Shown: piece after piece, positions 41,800-53,434 of the stretch
Numbering within the stretch: the first letter of the stretch is position 1
Layout of the letters: each line of letters begins with the position of its first letter
DNA from: Symsagittifera roscoffensis
Lineage: Eukaryota > Xenacoelomorpha > Acoela > Convolutidae
Direction of reading: 5' to 3'
Length of the DNA: 64,000 nucleotides
Assembly: GCF_963678635.1 (NCBI RefSeq)
Contig: NC_087065.1
Location: forward strand, 63,142,754-63,206,753
Translations under genes and position numbers: made by a program
Notes under the pieces: model-generated
Database searches by the model: none
The model's input: only the letters and a program-made list of their open reading frames with translations
Told to the model about the DNA's origin: nothing

Positions 41800-43110
41800 C
41801 AAAATGCTAACACTTTTCAATTACTTGTTATCGCAAACATGAAGCGCTACATGGGCATTCCCACTCCAGACTTCCACTAGTTTTTGATTGTTTTGGTTAA
41901 GAGTTATCAAAGTCAAAGAAATAACTGACTATTTTTTCTGCTGCATCCTTTTTGCGCTAGCACAATTTGAGAAATTTTGGTATTCAATATTTTTTAGTTC
42001 AATATTTAGAACCTTGAACGTGATTGTTTGTTCGGACAATCATAATTCCTTTTTCTCTGCGTAAAATATTCTTTTTCTATCTTTTCCTGCCCGCGGCTTT
42101 CAGACATCATTTAAGGTCTTCTTAGCCCGTATTTAATTTCATTTATTATCTCCTCCTCCCTTCAGTGCTTCCTTTTTTCTTTTTCAGATTACGGTCCCTT
42201 TAAATCCAATTAATCCCCGTTCATTTTCAGTCAGCTCAGATGATCTACCAGGAAACTTTTAATATTCAAAATGATTGTTCTTCATGACAATTTTTGAAAA
42301 TCCTTTGAAATGAGTACAATTTGGGCGGAATCCAGGTGGGAACTTACATTCCATTCAAAGCGTGGGCCTGCCCTTCGTCCGAACCCTAAAAAAAAATAAA
42401 TTGTGGTCTCTTGTGAGTTTTCAAGATCTGGGAAATTTCTTTTGTGGTGTTAGTTGTTAGGGGGGGGGGGGATTTCAAATTTTTGCCATAGCCGTAGCAC
42501 TGCTACATATTTCGATGCTATTTTCATAGGTGTGCAAAAAAATTGGATTCCGAGCTCCTCAGTTTTTCATGATATGCATGCTGGGTGGAAATTGCGTTCG
42601 CGAGAATGAACTCGTTGTGTCGAATTTGAAAAAGTCACGGAATAAAATTCACGGTGATTGTTTTGACGATGGTTTTTCTACAGACAGTTTTTAAATAACG
42701 ACTGCGGTGATTCAGTATTTTTATATCATCTAAAAGTCAATGCCTTGACTTTTCAAATTTGATTAAATGTGATATACTTTTTAATTTCGAAATGTATCTA
42801 AATGTAATTGAAAGAGATGTCACATGTAATCTTTTTATAGAGTAATAGTGGCTACAAAATTAAGTAGTTTGATGAAATTGTGATTTTGTAAGTGAAAAAT
42901 CAATGCATACTTATCTTAGGACAAAAAATGTCTTGATACTGGCGAACTGCTAATTTTTAAACTGTTTTGAGGCGTTTAAAAGTTATTCGGCCAATATTTT
43001 GGTTTGCGTAATACGGGTGTTGCATGTAATTGTAATTTGCCGCAAGAACATTTTATAGTGTTTTTAACAATAAGTTTAATAGTTCATGTTATGAAGTACA
43101 AGTATTGTGT
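41800..43110. other. Non-coding stretch with a G12 run
   Basis: No gene seen. G12 at 42460-42471. The piece 42320-42400 (GTGGGCCTGCCCTTCGTCC) resembles the hAT-like MITE end near 32570. Confidence 0.4.
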
Positions 43111-43119
43111 TCGTGGATA

Positions 43120-43240
43120 TAAGCTCTTGGTACCCGTCCTTAAGACTTAGAAAAATGACGGAATGTTTGTGCTCATAGTTTGAGTTTTCTTCAGTGAAAT
43201 TTCGACTCCCCAAATAACAGTTTTTGGTATATTTCTCATA
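43120..43240 (-). repeat. Fragment of the CAAGACTGCTCG MITE family
   Basis: ATGACGGAATGTTTGTGCTC, TTCTTCAGTGAAATTTCGAC and CAGTTTTTGGTA match the reverse copies at 47906 and 48435. Confidence 0.6.
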
Positions 43241-43555
43241 TCATTTGAAGAATATGAATGCTTATTAGTTCAAAATTATAAAAATTTCCGTAGATTGCGA
43301 TCATTTTTGGGTAAGTAGTGGCGTTGTTAAATTTCTGGCTGACTGGTGACAATGAATGATTCTGCGCTCAAAATCTTATAAATTGAAGTAAACCTAGTTT
43401 ATTGGTCCAAATCAAGCATTAAAGAACGCTAATCATAGCACTTTGTATTTGACATTGCGTATTGTTAAGTACAAAGTGTTCTATTTTTTACTTGACCAAA
43501 AGAAAAGTTCCAAACTAACAAAAAAGTGTCAGCAAACTGTGAAGGGCAGTCGGTT

Positions 43556-43640
43556 ATTCCTTCCAAAGCCATACTTTTTTCTAACGGAACAAAGCCATAC
43601 TTAATTCCTTCCAAAGCCATAATTCCTTCCGGGCCTTGTT
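43556..43640 (+). repeat. Short tandem repeat around CCTTCCAAAGCCATA
   Basis: Three copies of a TTCCTTCCAAAGCCATA-type word with interruptions. Non-coding. Confidence 0.6.
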
Positions 43641-43649
43641 GGCTTAATA

Positions 43650-46406
43650 GTGTTCTCCCGAACGATTCTAATTTGTATTTATAATTTTTTATAAATAACT
43701 TTGTAACTAGATATCGTTTGGAAACAATTTATTATTATTATACCGTTTTAGTTACCTCATTTTGCATCGTTTTTTGAAATGATTGAATCTATTTTGAAGA
43801 AAGAGTCTTTTCGGAGAGAAAAATAAACTTTTGTTTTTGTGTGTTTTTGTTTTAAATTTTGTGGCTCAAATTTGTCTATGCAACAATTTGTTTTGGCTCA
43901 ACTCGCGTCAACTTATTTTTTGTTGGCTCAGTTTTTGCTTCGTAAAAAATTCTGGATGTTTTTTTTACGGCAGCGATTGTTTTTTTCTATATATTTTCCT
44001 CAAATTGAACATCATTCGAGACAAATTTATGAATTTTTGTTGATGACATTTGTCTGAATTTTTGGAACTCATTTTTTCTTCTTAGCGAATTCCATCTCAA
44101 TTTCTGTCTGCTAGCTTGCAATGCTTCAGTTGTTTCGCGAGTGCTGGGAAGATCCTCTTTTCTTCCGTGTTCTATTATTGTTCCGACTTCCGAAAAGTAT
44201 TGTTGACTTGAGCTTCATCTTGATGCGAGCAGTTTTGTTAATACTAGTTTCTGTTTTCCTATAAAATCGAGCTTGATTTCGCAATAACATATCAAAATTA
44301 ATCTTCTTAAGGCCCTGCGTACGTTCCTGGCCGCATTCACACAATTAGATCACAGATAATTAAGCCGTTTTAAAAACAGACAATTCAGCCAAATTGACTA
44401 AGACAATTTGGAGAGATAGCCGAGTCCCAAATATTCAATGGCCAACGAGAAGATTTGCACCTTTAATGTACACATCGCAAAAACTTTATGCATAGCAAAC
44501 TCGTTTTGATCTTTGAAGGTTTTTCTCTGATGTTTCAGTTTTTTTAACTTGATTGTTGAAAACCTTCTGACTCTAATCATTTTGGAAAAGTTCAAAAACA
44601 ATTTTGATCTGGTGTGTTTAAACTAATTTGGCTGAATTGTCGATTTTTTTGGCTGAATTGTCTGTACTCAAAGTTGGCTGACTTGTCGGTGGCTTAATCG
44701 CCTCTATAAAAAAAATTGTATACATTTAAATTAGGGATAACCTTACTTAAAACGGAGGTTGCTATTTTTGAGGTTTTGCCCTAAAAATTGAACTGCAAAG
44801 CCTCAGCTGGATGATAACACGATGGCAAATGTTTGCCGGAACTATTAGCTGACTTTAAACGGATACAAAGAAGGATAAAGGAGAAAACTTACACCAAAAA
44901 AAAATCTGAAACTCAAATAAGTAATGTTTTTTTTTAATTTAAAAGTGTTCTGCCTTATAGTATTTTTTCCACTAAATACCTTAAATGTTACAAATTTTTT
45001 TATTGGTTTGCAAAACCCATCAACAGAATTATTGTGTTTGGGAAATAATGTTTCAATTATTATGTGGATCTACTTCTAAGTTCCGAGAACGCTTGTGGAT
45101 AGTATGTGTGTGTTATGTGTGGGTGTGTGCGTGTGTGTGTGTGTGTGGGGGGGGGGGGTATCTCTTAAGTAGACCCGCTAGTTAATAACCGCATCTTAAT
45201 CAGATGAAATGAACTTTCATTTTCGATTTCATGCGTTGATTATTCTGCTTCATGTCTTTTAAAGTGCATCGATTGAGCCACTCTTTCTTGCCAACGGGGA
45301 AATATTTACGCATTTAACCTTGCTTATATCAAAGTCAATCTCAACAAAAGGGCTTTAAAAAGGCAAGTCACTTAATCTAAATTGTGTTCTAAATTGAAAA
45401 AGTAGTTCCAGGCGGAACTACTTTTACCTGCTGTTGATAGCAAACTTATAATTTAGTAATAGGAGGTTTTGAGTTATATGGTATAGCACCTATAGCACTT
45501 TTAGTAGCTCTACATAAAAAAAATGTTTTTACACCATTCGTTATTTTTCTTTTTGATAGTACCCTGCAAAAATTCGCCTATTACTTGAATTCAGCTTCCT
45601 TGTTTACTCCTGCTGTTGTTATTTTGATCACCTTGCTATTCCGTTTTTTATCAAAAATGGCTCAATAAAGTTTCTGATAATCATACCATTAATTGCTTGC
45701 AAAAATTGATTTCACGCCGCGAGTTAACTTTTTTAGCTATTTTTAAACCCTCATTGTCGATATTTCTCCATTAAAACTCATGCTTGCTCAAAACGCATAT
45801 CAGCTGAAGTCCAAACACACTCTCAGTGTTCGCATTGATTGGTGATTACAAATTCACTAAGACAGTTCGGGTGTCTGATTTATGGTAAAAATGGAATTAC
45901 TTTGTTAATTGAAGTTTTTCGTAATTTGAGTAGGTTTTATCAAATCGCAGTTCAGTTATTCACGAGATGATAATGGAACAGACTTCGCGATTTATCAGGG
46001 ATATTTTCAAGGTGCGTATGGTTGGTCAGAGATTTATTTCTATGTGATGCTGCTGAAACTTTTAGGAAGATTTAAGGGCAAGTTGTTGGACTGATAAATC
46101 TTCAAAAAGTTCACAAAAAATTGGTTTTTGAAACTTATTGATTTTTTGCTTTTTCAAATTTGTTTGCAAAATTGAACGTGATCTTACACTTAGTACTTAA
46201 TTTATTGATTTAACCCCCCTCAACACACACCTCAATCTAAAATAGTTGAAAATTTTTAGTGATTTTTATTCAAGTTTGTTATTTTTGAAATTTTTTTTAA
46301 AATGTACCTTTACCGGAGTTACGAGCACAGCAACCCGCTATTCTTGTTTTTTTGGACTATTACTTGACAAGGGCTGTTATTGAAAGGGAGATACAAGATT
46401 TTTTGT
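43650..46406. other. Long AT-rich stretch, no gene seen
   Basis: No supported exon. A microsatellite lies at 45103-45159: (GT)n followed by a run of about 12 G. The piece 44090-44200 has words shared with 22790 (TAGCTTGCAATGC) and the ATTGTTCCGACTTCCG end of the CAAGACTGCTCG family. Confidence 0.4.
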
Positions 46407-46414
46407 CTTGTAAC

Positions 46415-46809
46415 TAGGGGCGAATTTAGAGGCGGTGAACGCCCCCACCCCCTCTCAGGGATTCGACCCCCTGCCGACCCAAAGGGTCCCACCTTTGTAC
46501 TATTTTAAGATATCCATTTGTGGCGACGGACCCTAAATTTTGTCTAAAGGCGCCTTTGGCGCCAATATATACTAATGTTGAGGGGGGGGGGGGGGGGAAC
46601 GGTCGCCGAAAAAACAGCGATTTTTGATCAAAATTTTCAAAAAAGTGTCTAAAAACGCTTTTTTAGCCTGTTGGCCTATACAGGGTCTTTTTAGTTCTTT
46701 GGGAGAGCTCGGAAATTCAATTTCATCGATCTAAAAAAAAGGTTGAAATTTTTTGAAATGACTTCCTCCCCCTCGAGCCCCCCTCGAGAAAATCCTAGAT
46801 CTGCTCCTA
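46415..46809 (+). mobile_element. hAT-like MITE with 8-bp target site duplication
   Basis: Terminal inverted repeats TAGGGGCGAATTTAGAGG and (complement of the end) TAGGAGCAGATCTAGGATT. The element is flanked by perfect 8-bp direct repeats CTTGTAAC at 46407-46414 and 46810-46817. An 8-bp duplication and this type of terminus are hallmarks of hAT elements. It carries a G16 run at 46582-46597 and no transposase, so it is non-autonomous. Confidence 0.88.
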
Positions 46810-46854
46810 CTTGTAACCGTTTTGGTATGATGAAGCAGTTATAGTAGTTAAAAA

Positions 46855-47255
46855 ATCGATGAATGCAGTTCAGACTCTTATATAGGTGCTGATTTTTTTT
46901 TGTTTTTTTTTTCAGGAAAAGTCTCAAAACTTGTTCAGGCTCAAATTTACTTTTTCGCGGTTTGACTTATGATTTCTTTTTAAATTGAGTTCGTTTTCTT
47001 TGTTAAAAGCAAAAGGAAGGAAAACGCCACTATCGAACTGCAAAAATGTAAAGGTCACAACGTGATCGCTTTTTCTAGTTTCGAAAATGAAATTCAATTC
47101 TCAGATTTCCCAGCGAAATAAAAATTTTACTTATTGATCAAATTTTCTCAAATTGGTAAAAGTGATCAAAAAAGTGCCACTCATATTTTTGTCTTCAACT
47201 TCAAAGATCTTAAAGGGCATCTATTTTTTTCTTTAAAAGTTGAAAGTTGAGAGTG
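46855..47255 (+). mobile_element. HINE-like short element, variant core
   Basis: Head GAATGCAGTTCAGACTCTTATATAGG, GCTGAT with a T-rich tract and CAGG, core AAGGAAGGAAAACGCCACTATC and TTGATCAAATTTTCTC. The tail is lost after AAAGGGCATCTATTTTTTTC. It lies about 40 bases after the hAT-like MITE. Confidence 0.7.
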
Positions 47256-47905
47256 GATTGCGCTATGTTTGGCAGTGGAGTGCGCATGATTTTTTGTAAA
47301 TAAAAAATTATACTACTAATATTTTATATTCTAGAAGGAGGGGGTTTGTTGAGAGGATTTGGTGGAAAGGGGTGGGTTGGCTTGCTACTGTGTGCTCGGT
47401 AGGAAATAGAACTAGCTACATTTTCATGATGGTCACAAAAATGCTTTGAATTGCCCTGGTGCTCTTTCAATCGCTGATGGTTGCCATTTTCGAGCAAAAA
47501 CGTTAATCAAGTTCCCTTCAAAAGTGAATACATAATCACTTTACCTAGAGCCGAAGTGAAAGTCAAGCACGTAAAGTTTTTTTTTCCAAAATGGGTAAAT
47601 TGAATTTTCTAGACCTGTCAAATTTCAACAACTTATTTGGGACATCATGTTTTGAGAGGCGTATTTTTTAGAAAAGGCGATCACTCGACATGCAAAAAGT
47701 TAGACTAGCTTACTATGCATTACAGCTTATGTATTGTATATCCAAGAAAACGAAAGCTATGCACGATCGAGAAATCAAAAACCTATTTTTCGGCACTCTA
47801 AATTAAACAGCAAAACCGATTCATCCGCAATTTACCACGCAGCTGAGTAATAAGGCACCGGAGCAAGCGTTCCCTGATCTTCAATGCCGCTTGTTTTTGA
47901 TATTT

Positions 47906-48434
47906 GTTGTTCCGACTTATGTAACGAAAGTAACGGAATATTTGTGCTCGGGGTGGGTTTTTATTTCTTCAGACAAATTTTAACTTTTTAACTAGCCATT
48001 TTTGATGGAATTTTTCCTTTATCAATCAAAAAGTATTGTTTTTTTGGGCTTATATTTGTGAAAATGTTTCGCCTGTGATCATTTTCTGTAAAGTTATGGG
48101 GGTTTAAAAGTTCCCATTTTGGCCAAATTGGGACAATTAACGCGCGATATATTTCGCGCTGTTAACGCGTAAGCAGAGATTTAATCCCTCACAGTACTCG
48201 TTCGAAATTGGTTGAAGGAAGCTTATTTGCCATGATTGATTAATTACTAGGAGCAAAATCAATCTATCACTTTGTACTGTATATGGCGTGTGAGGGGATG
48301 ATGTTTGCGAAGATCGCAAATTAAAAATATATATTTTACTTTTTTACATTTAATTGTTCATGTTATTGCTGCTCCATAGACCTTAAAAGGCAGTCGGAAC
48401 TTTCAGGGCCTCGCCCTGATACGAGCAGTCTTGT
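47906..48434 (-). mobile_element. CAAGACTGCTCG MITE family, - copy 2
   Basis: In + orientation it opens GTTGTTCCGACTTATG and ends GATACGAGCAGTCTTG. The internal landmarks of the family are present in reverse (ACGCGTAAGCAGAGATTTAA, GTGTGAGGGG). It is directly followed by a second copy. Confidence 0.85.
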
Positions 48435-48928
48435 TGTTTCGACTTTTGAAGAAAACGGAATGTTTATGCTCGGTGTGGTTTTTTTCAGTCAATTTTCGCC
48501 GACCGAAATGATAGTTTTCGACAAAATTTTTTTATACTCCATTAAAGATATCGACTTCCTGAGTTCAAATGATGTAAAAAAAATATTTTACTTCCAATTA
48601 TTTTTTGTAAAGTTGTGGGGTTTGAAAGTTGCCAAATTGGCCATGTTCTGGACTAAATTATGCACGCTTTGAAGAATTTATTCATAATGCTGAGAGCGTA
48701 CCCCGAATTATTTATGCGTGGCGAATTATCCCGCACAAAAAATTGTTCCAAATTGAATTGAGGCTAGCTGATTGATCATATTAATTACGTACGACTCAAC
48801 ATTTCACACTTTGATATTGTCCGAAGTTTATCGGTTTTCAATATTTTTTCCCCCAAAAACTATTCGATATGATTTAAGGCGCAGTCGGAACATTCAAGGC
48901 TTTGCCCTGATATACGAGCAGTCTTGTT
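48435..48928 (-). mobile_element. CAAGACTGCTCG MITE family, - copy 3, head-to-tail with copy 2
   Basis: It begins TTGTTTCGACTTTTG immediately after the CAGTCTTG end of copy 2 and itself ends GAGCAGTCTTG. The middle is more diverged than in copies 2 and 4. Confidence 0.8.
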
Positions 48929-49428
48929 AGTTTTTATGCTAGTCTATGTAATCTGCTTCAAAATCTTCTAACACTAGTCCATGTATCGCATTTTGACTTA
49001 ACCGCATCGACCTTTGAAATGAAAAGAGATTAGGTTCTGTCCAATTTAAGCTTGCTGTGATTAGTTAAAACTTTTCAAAATTCTTTGAGCATCGAAGCAA
49101 TTGTTCAGTCGGTTTGTTCCGATCTTTTTCCCGGAGTGATAACAACAAGTTGTGATAAAATCAGGTTACACGAACAAAACTTCGAGTAAAAAATTAAAGC
49201 CTTCTCAATCACACTATTTGAAACAAAAAAAAAATTGAGTTTCCTCAATTCAACATTTTTTTCTAATAAGGTTCGGACGAATCTTCTAAACGAGCACTTC
49301 TAGTGTAAAATTTACGTATAAGAGTTTACATTGTTCACCAAGAATGTTTGTGCTAGTTCCATGAAGTTATTTTTGATTCTAATTTTGTTAATTGCTCACC
49401 AGGCTCTCAAGCTAAAATCAAAGTTAGA

Positions 49429-49958
49429 CAAGACTGCTCGTATCAGGGCGAAGCTTTGAATGTTCCGACTGCCTTTAAGGTTTTATGGAGCAGTAATATT
49501 ATAAACAACAAAAAAATAAAATAAAATAAAACGAAATTTTTTTTTCTAAAATTTGAATTTTTTTTCTATGAAAATCATCCCCCCACACGCCATATAAAGT
49601 ACAAAACAGTAGATTTTGCTCCTTGTAACAAATCAATTAAGGCAAATAAGCTTCTTTCAACCAATTTGGAGCGATTTTTAAGACGGATTAAATCTCCGCT
49701 TACGCGTTAATAGCGCGAAATATATCGCGCGTTAATTGTCCCAAATTGGCCAAAATGGCAATCTTTAAACCCCCATAACTTTACGAAAAATGATCACAGG
49801 TAGAATATCTTTTCAAAGTTAAGCTCAGGACAACAATACCTTTTGAATGATAAATTTGTCAAAAATGGCTAGTTAAAAAGTCGAAATTTGTCTGAAGAAA
49901 AAAAAACCCACCCCGAGCAAAAAGATTCCGTCACTTTCGTATCGAAAGTCGGAACAAT
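49429..49958 (+). mobile_element. CAAGACTGCTCG MITE family, + copy 4 (best preserved)
   Basis: 530 bp from CAAGACTGCTCGTATCAGGG to CGAAAGTCGGAACAATAAA. Near the ends, GTTCCGACT and AGTCGGAAC form a 9-bp subterminal inverted repeat. Internal palindrome-rich part: TTACGCGTTAATAGCGCG with ATATCGCGCGTTAATTG. No coding capacity; short ORFs at its right end are not shared by other copies. Confidence 0.85.
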
Positions 49959-50109
49959 AAATCCTCTGGTGATTCTTGGAGATATAACTAAAAAAGCTGA
50001 CAAGTTTAGTCTGCTCATAAATTTTTGCATGAATCATTTCAAACAGACAGATGAAAAAACTAGTAGCGCATTTGAAATGTCGAGTGATATATTAAAACCC
50101 TCTCAGCCG

Positions 50110-52320
50110 AAATAAATAAAAAGGAAACGTTTTTTTATTTCAGTTTTGCAAAATTCAATAGAAAAATTGATTTTTTTTCCATAAAGTTGAGACTAGTATT
50201 AGGTAGATTTTGCAACATTGTTTAATTTCGAGGAACATCAATCACCTTCGTGCAGCTGCTTTTTTGTAAATTGGTAAAGCAACTGATTGAGGTTAAAAAG
50301 ATCTGGGGCTCGAGTATCAGCTGGGTCTTCTTTCTTGTTAAAAGTGTATTTGATTTTCTTTTCGCTTGTTTGTCCTTATCTTTTCCTGTTCGCTGAGTTA
50401 GCGTTGATTTTTTTCAAGTTTTTGTCTGATTTATTTAAGAGTATTGCAAAGTTTTACAAAATTTTTCGTTTTTTTTTACGTATCTAAGAGCACGGCAAGG
50501 GTTTATTAAAAGTTCAGTTTTTTGGTTTTGACTTGAAACATTACAATCTAATTAGCAAATAGAAGTGGTGTAAAACTTTAGAGTAATATTAATTGATATT
50601 TTTGTCCTTTCCGAGCCAAATCTTGTTTATTTCAGTCAAAAATCCGAGCAAAATCTTGTTTTTAGTCAAAAATCTCCATCTGGATACAAATATAAGAAAA
50701 TCTCTGAATTGGAAAACTCTGTTTTCATCAATTTTGACCCTAAAATAGTTCAATGTGTTTAAAATAAACGTAAACGTAAGAATATCAGCCTAATTTTTTA
50801 ATGATTTTGCCCGCTATGAGACTGTTGTTCAGTTTAAAAAGTTTTATCATTGAAGTTTGGTCTGATAATTTTGTATTTAATTTGATTTTGAAACGTTTTT
50901 TTTTTCTCGAATTAATTATGTTACATGTAATTTCAACAATTATTGTTGCTGTTAAACAAGAAACGTTCACGATGAATTGGAATTTTCTTTTTTTGTTTTT
51001 TTTAGGGTTGGAATTTGGAACTATTTTGAGCCAATTTTTAGTATTTTTTCTTCACTTTTATTTTTTTTGTTGAGGTTCGTCCTTGTAATAGTTTTTTAAA
51101 CTAGTTTGGCATTTTTTTCAATCCTTAGGATTATATCAAAGCTGTTAGCTGTTTTTTTAGAAACTAAATAAACATGATTTTGGTCGCGACTGTTTTTTAT
51201 TTCAAAAAATAGTTTGTTCAATTGTATTGCTCTCCTTGCTTCTAGATCTACTTTTTTTTGCGGTGTAAAACCTTCGTTCTTTCTTTGCAAAAGGTTTTGA
51301 AGATAGTAGTCGCAGTATATCTGATGACTAGCAAGGATCTTTGATATGTGCTTTATTTTGAATTTTTGAATCATATGATTTTTGTCTACTTGAGCCGAAG
51401 TTTCTCAGTTAAAAATAGAATATATTGAGAAAATCTTGTCAAAAACGTTGCCATTTTAATTCATTATGTGTCTCCAATTGAGGTAACATTTTTTTATAAG
51501 AGCAAGAAATTGTTTTCTTTTCACAAGGATTATAACGCATTATATTTCCGTTAAAATCTTTGGTTGTCTTCATATCAAAGATAATTTTTTTTGCCATATC
51601 GGAAGAAAAAAAACAATTGAATTTATAAATTAAATTTATAAATATGACTCACTGAAAGCATAATTAAAATCACTGAAAGCATTGAATAAATACCAAGCGC
51701 AGCATTGAACAACAACCAAGCGCTTGAGTTAACTAAAAAATCAACAGGAAAACATCAATTTTGCTAGAAACTGTTTTAAAGTTCCTGATGATTTTTAGAT
51801 CTGAAATAAGTTACGTCAATGCTTTGAGGCATTAACAACTCCCCTACCGCAACCACTTTTATTACAATTTAAAAAATGGTGAGAATGGGCGTGTGGCTGA
51901 ATTTCAAAAAAAAATCATTAAAATCAACTGTAAACGTAGAAAACACAGGCCGAAAGTTTTTATCCCGAAAATGACGGAAATTTTTACACATTTTTTATCC
52001 CGTTATATAAGAAATGCAATTTGCAGGTCAAGTTACTGAAGGCTACAGACATAATAGGGTTGACAAGTGGTAAAGCGGACAGCAAATAATCAGACAAACG
52101 TAAATAACGGACAGCAAAAGTTAAGAAAATGAAGTATCTGAAAATAGCAAAAAAAAATTATAGAGAAAAAAGTGAAAATATGAAAACGTTTGCTTAACAA
52201 AATGAAATAATTTTGTTTTAATTAGTCCAAAGTCTGTTTTACAAAAATAACTTTCAGGCTTTGGATTTACCGAAGAGTGTTTGAACATGACTGGCTAATT
52301 TTAAATAAAAAAAAAACAAA
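50110..52320. other. Long AT-rich stretch, no gene seen
   Basis: No coding signal beyond short AT-rich frames (50801-51073 +, 51096-51374 -) that lack domains. Small direct repeats at 51640-51720 (ATCACTGAAAGCAT, CCAAGCGC). Confidence 0.4.
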
Positions 52321-52327
52321 AATAATT

Positions 52328-52367
52328 CATTATAATTCACTATAATCTATCATAATCGATTATAATA
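52328..52367 (+). repeat. Four exact-period 10-bp TATAAT-type repeats
   Basis: Successive 10-mers ATTATAATTC, ACTATAATCT, ATCATAATCG, ATTATAATAC; related words recur at 52400-52430. Confidence 0.75.
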
Positions 52368-52439
52368 CATTTTATTGTCTAAAAAAAATAGTAAAAATAT
52401 AATCCATTTCAATCAATTATAATCGAATGTTGATTAGTT

Positions 52440-53068
52440 TAGAGAGACAGGCAATGAAAAGTTAATTTCAACGATTAATTTTACGCCATGAACACATAAT
52501 CGCCAGATTATAGATAATAACCGGAATAACTTCGGTGCGGGCTGCCATTTTTTTTGTTTGCTCATCCCGTGAGGTGATCATTCCTTGTAGGAAAGAAACA
52601 TACGTTATTTTAAATGTTTCTCTTTTCGTTTTTTGTAGTTGCAGTTTTGCTTCGACCGTGTTTCTCCGAAAAGCAAATTTGTGTACTTTTTTAAACTAAA
52701 AAGAAAAGTTATAAGAAGTGATACAACCGTATGTGGGTGCTTTTTAACATTTTTTTTTGTGCAGAAAAAGATTTTTATTTTTTGACTGCTGATTTTAATT
52801 TTAATATTCTTGCAGCTGAAATCTTTTGAAGTTAGTTGTCATTTGTTAAAGAGTAACGTGTATATGATCTTTGTATTCATGTCTAGGATCTTTGTTGAAG
52901 GGGAGGAACTTTGTATTCGTGTGTGTTCAATTTTTTTTCCCGCGCAAGATCAGGTTCCATAAAAAATCTTTGGCTTGGGTCGAGTGATGTATCATATTAA
53001 AGACAATTTAGTCGTGATTCGAACGACATTAAAATGTTTGAAAAATTGATAAATTTTCTTAAAAAATG
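52440..53068. other. Non-coding stretch, no gene seen
   Basis: The piece 52855-53040 resembles 54770-54930 (GAGGAACTTTGTATT, AGGTTCCATAAAAAATC against AGGTACCACAAACAATC, GTCGTGATTCGAACGACATT against GTTGTGATTCGAACGACATT): another dispersed repeat pair. Confidence 0.55.
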
Positions 53069-53434
53069 AAGGGGCAGACGCCCCTTCCAGAGGTTCGACC
53101 CATCACTAACAAAATATTTTTCTACTAGTTTTCTTTTATGACATCCATTTTTGGCTTAATTACATTAAATTTTTACTAAAGGCTCCTTTGGTGCCTATAT
53201 ATACTAAATTTCAAGGGGGGCGCGCTCCGAAAAATGCAATTTTTGATCAAATTTTACGAACAATTTCCAAAAATGTTTTTTTTTCTAAATGTTTTTTTAT
53301 TTGCCTGCCGCGCGGAAAGTTTGTCTAAATAAGGTTTTCATACTGTTCCGGGAGTGCTCGGAAAAGCAATTTGTTCAATGTAAAAAGTCGACAAACTTTC
53401 GATTTTTTTGAAGCAAAACCTAGATCCACCCCTT
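53069..53434 (+). mobile_element. hAT-like MITE, second + copy
   Basis: AGGGGCAGACGCCCC start, GACATCCATTT, CTTTGGTGCCTATATATACTAA, GAAAAATGCAATTTTTGATC, and the end AACCTAGATCCACCCCTTG align with 46415-46809. No clear target duplication remains. Confidence 0.7.

Noticed and set aside
45103-45159. Regulatory element at the (GT)n and G run
   Set aside because: Plain microsatellite; nothing nearby indicates a promoter.
40786-49958. Short frames in the CAAGACTGCTCG elements (40786-41010 minus, 49888-50115 plus)
   Set aside because: They are in different positions and strands in each copy, so no shared protein is encoded.
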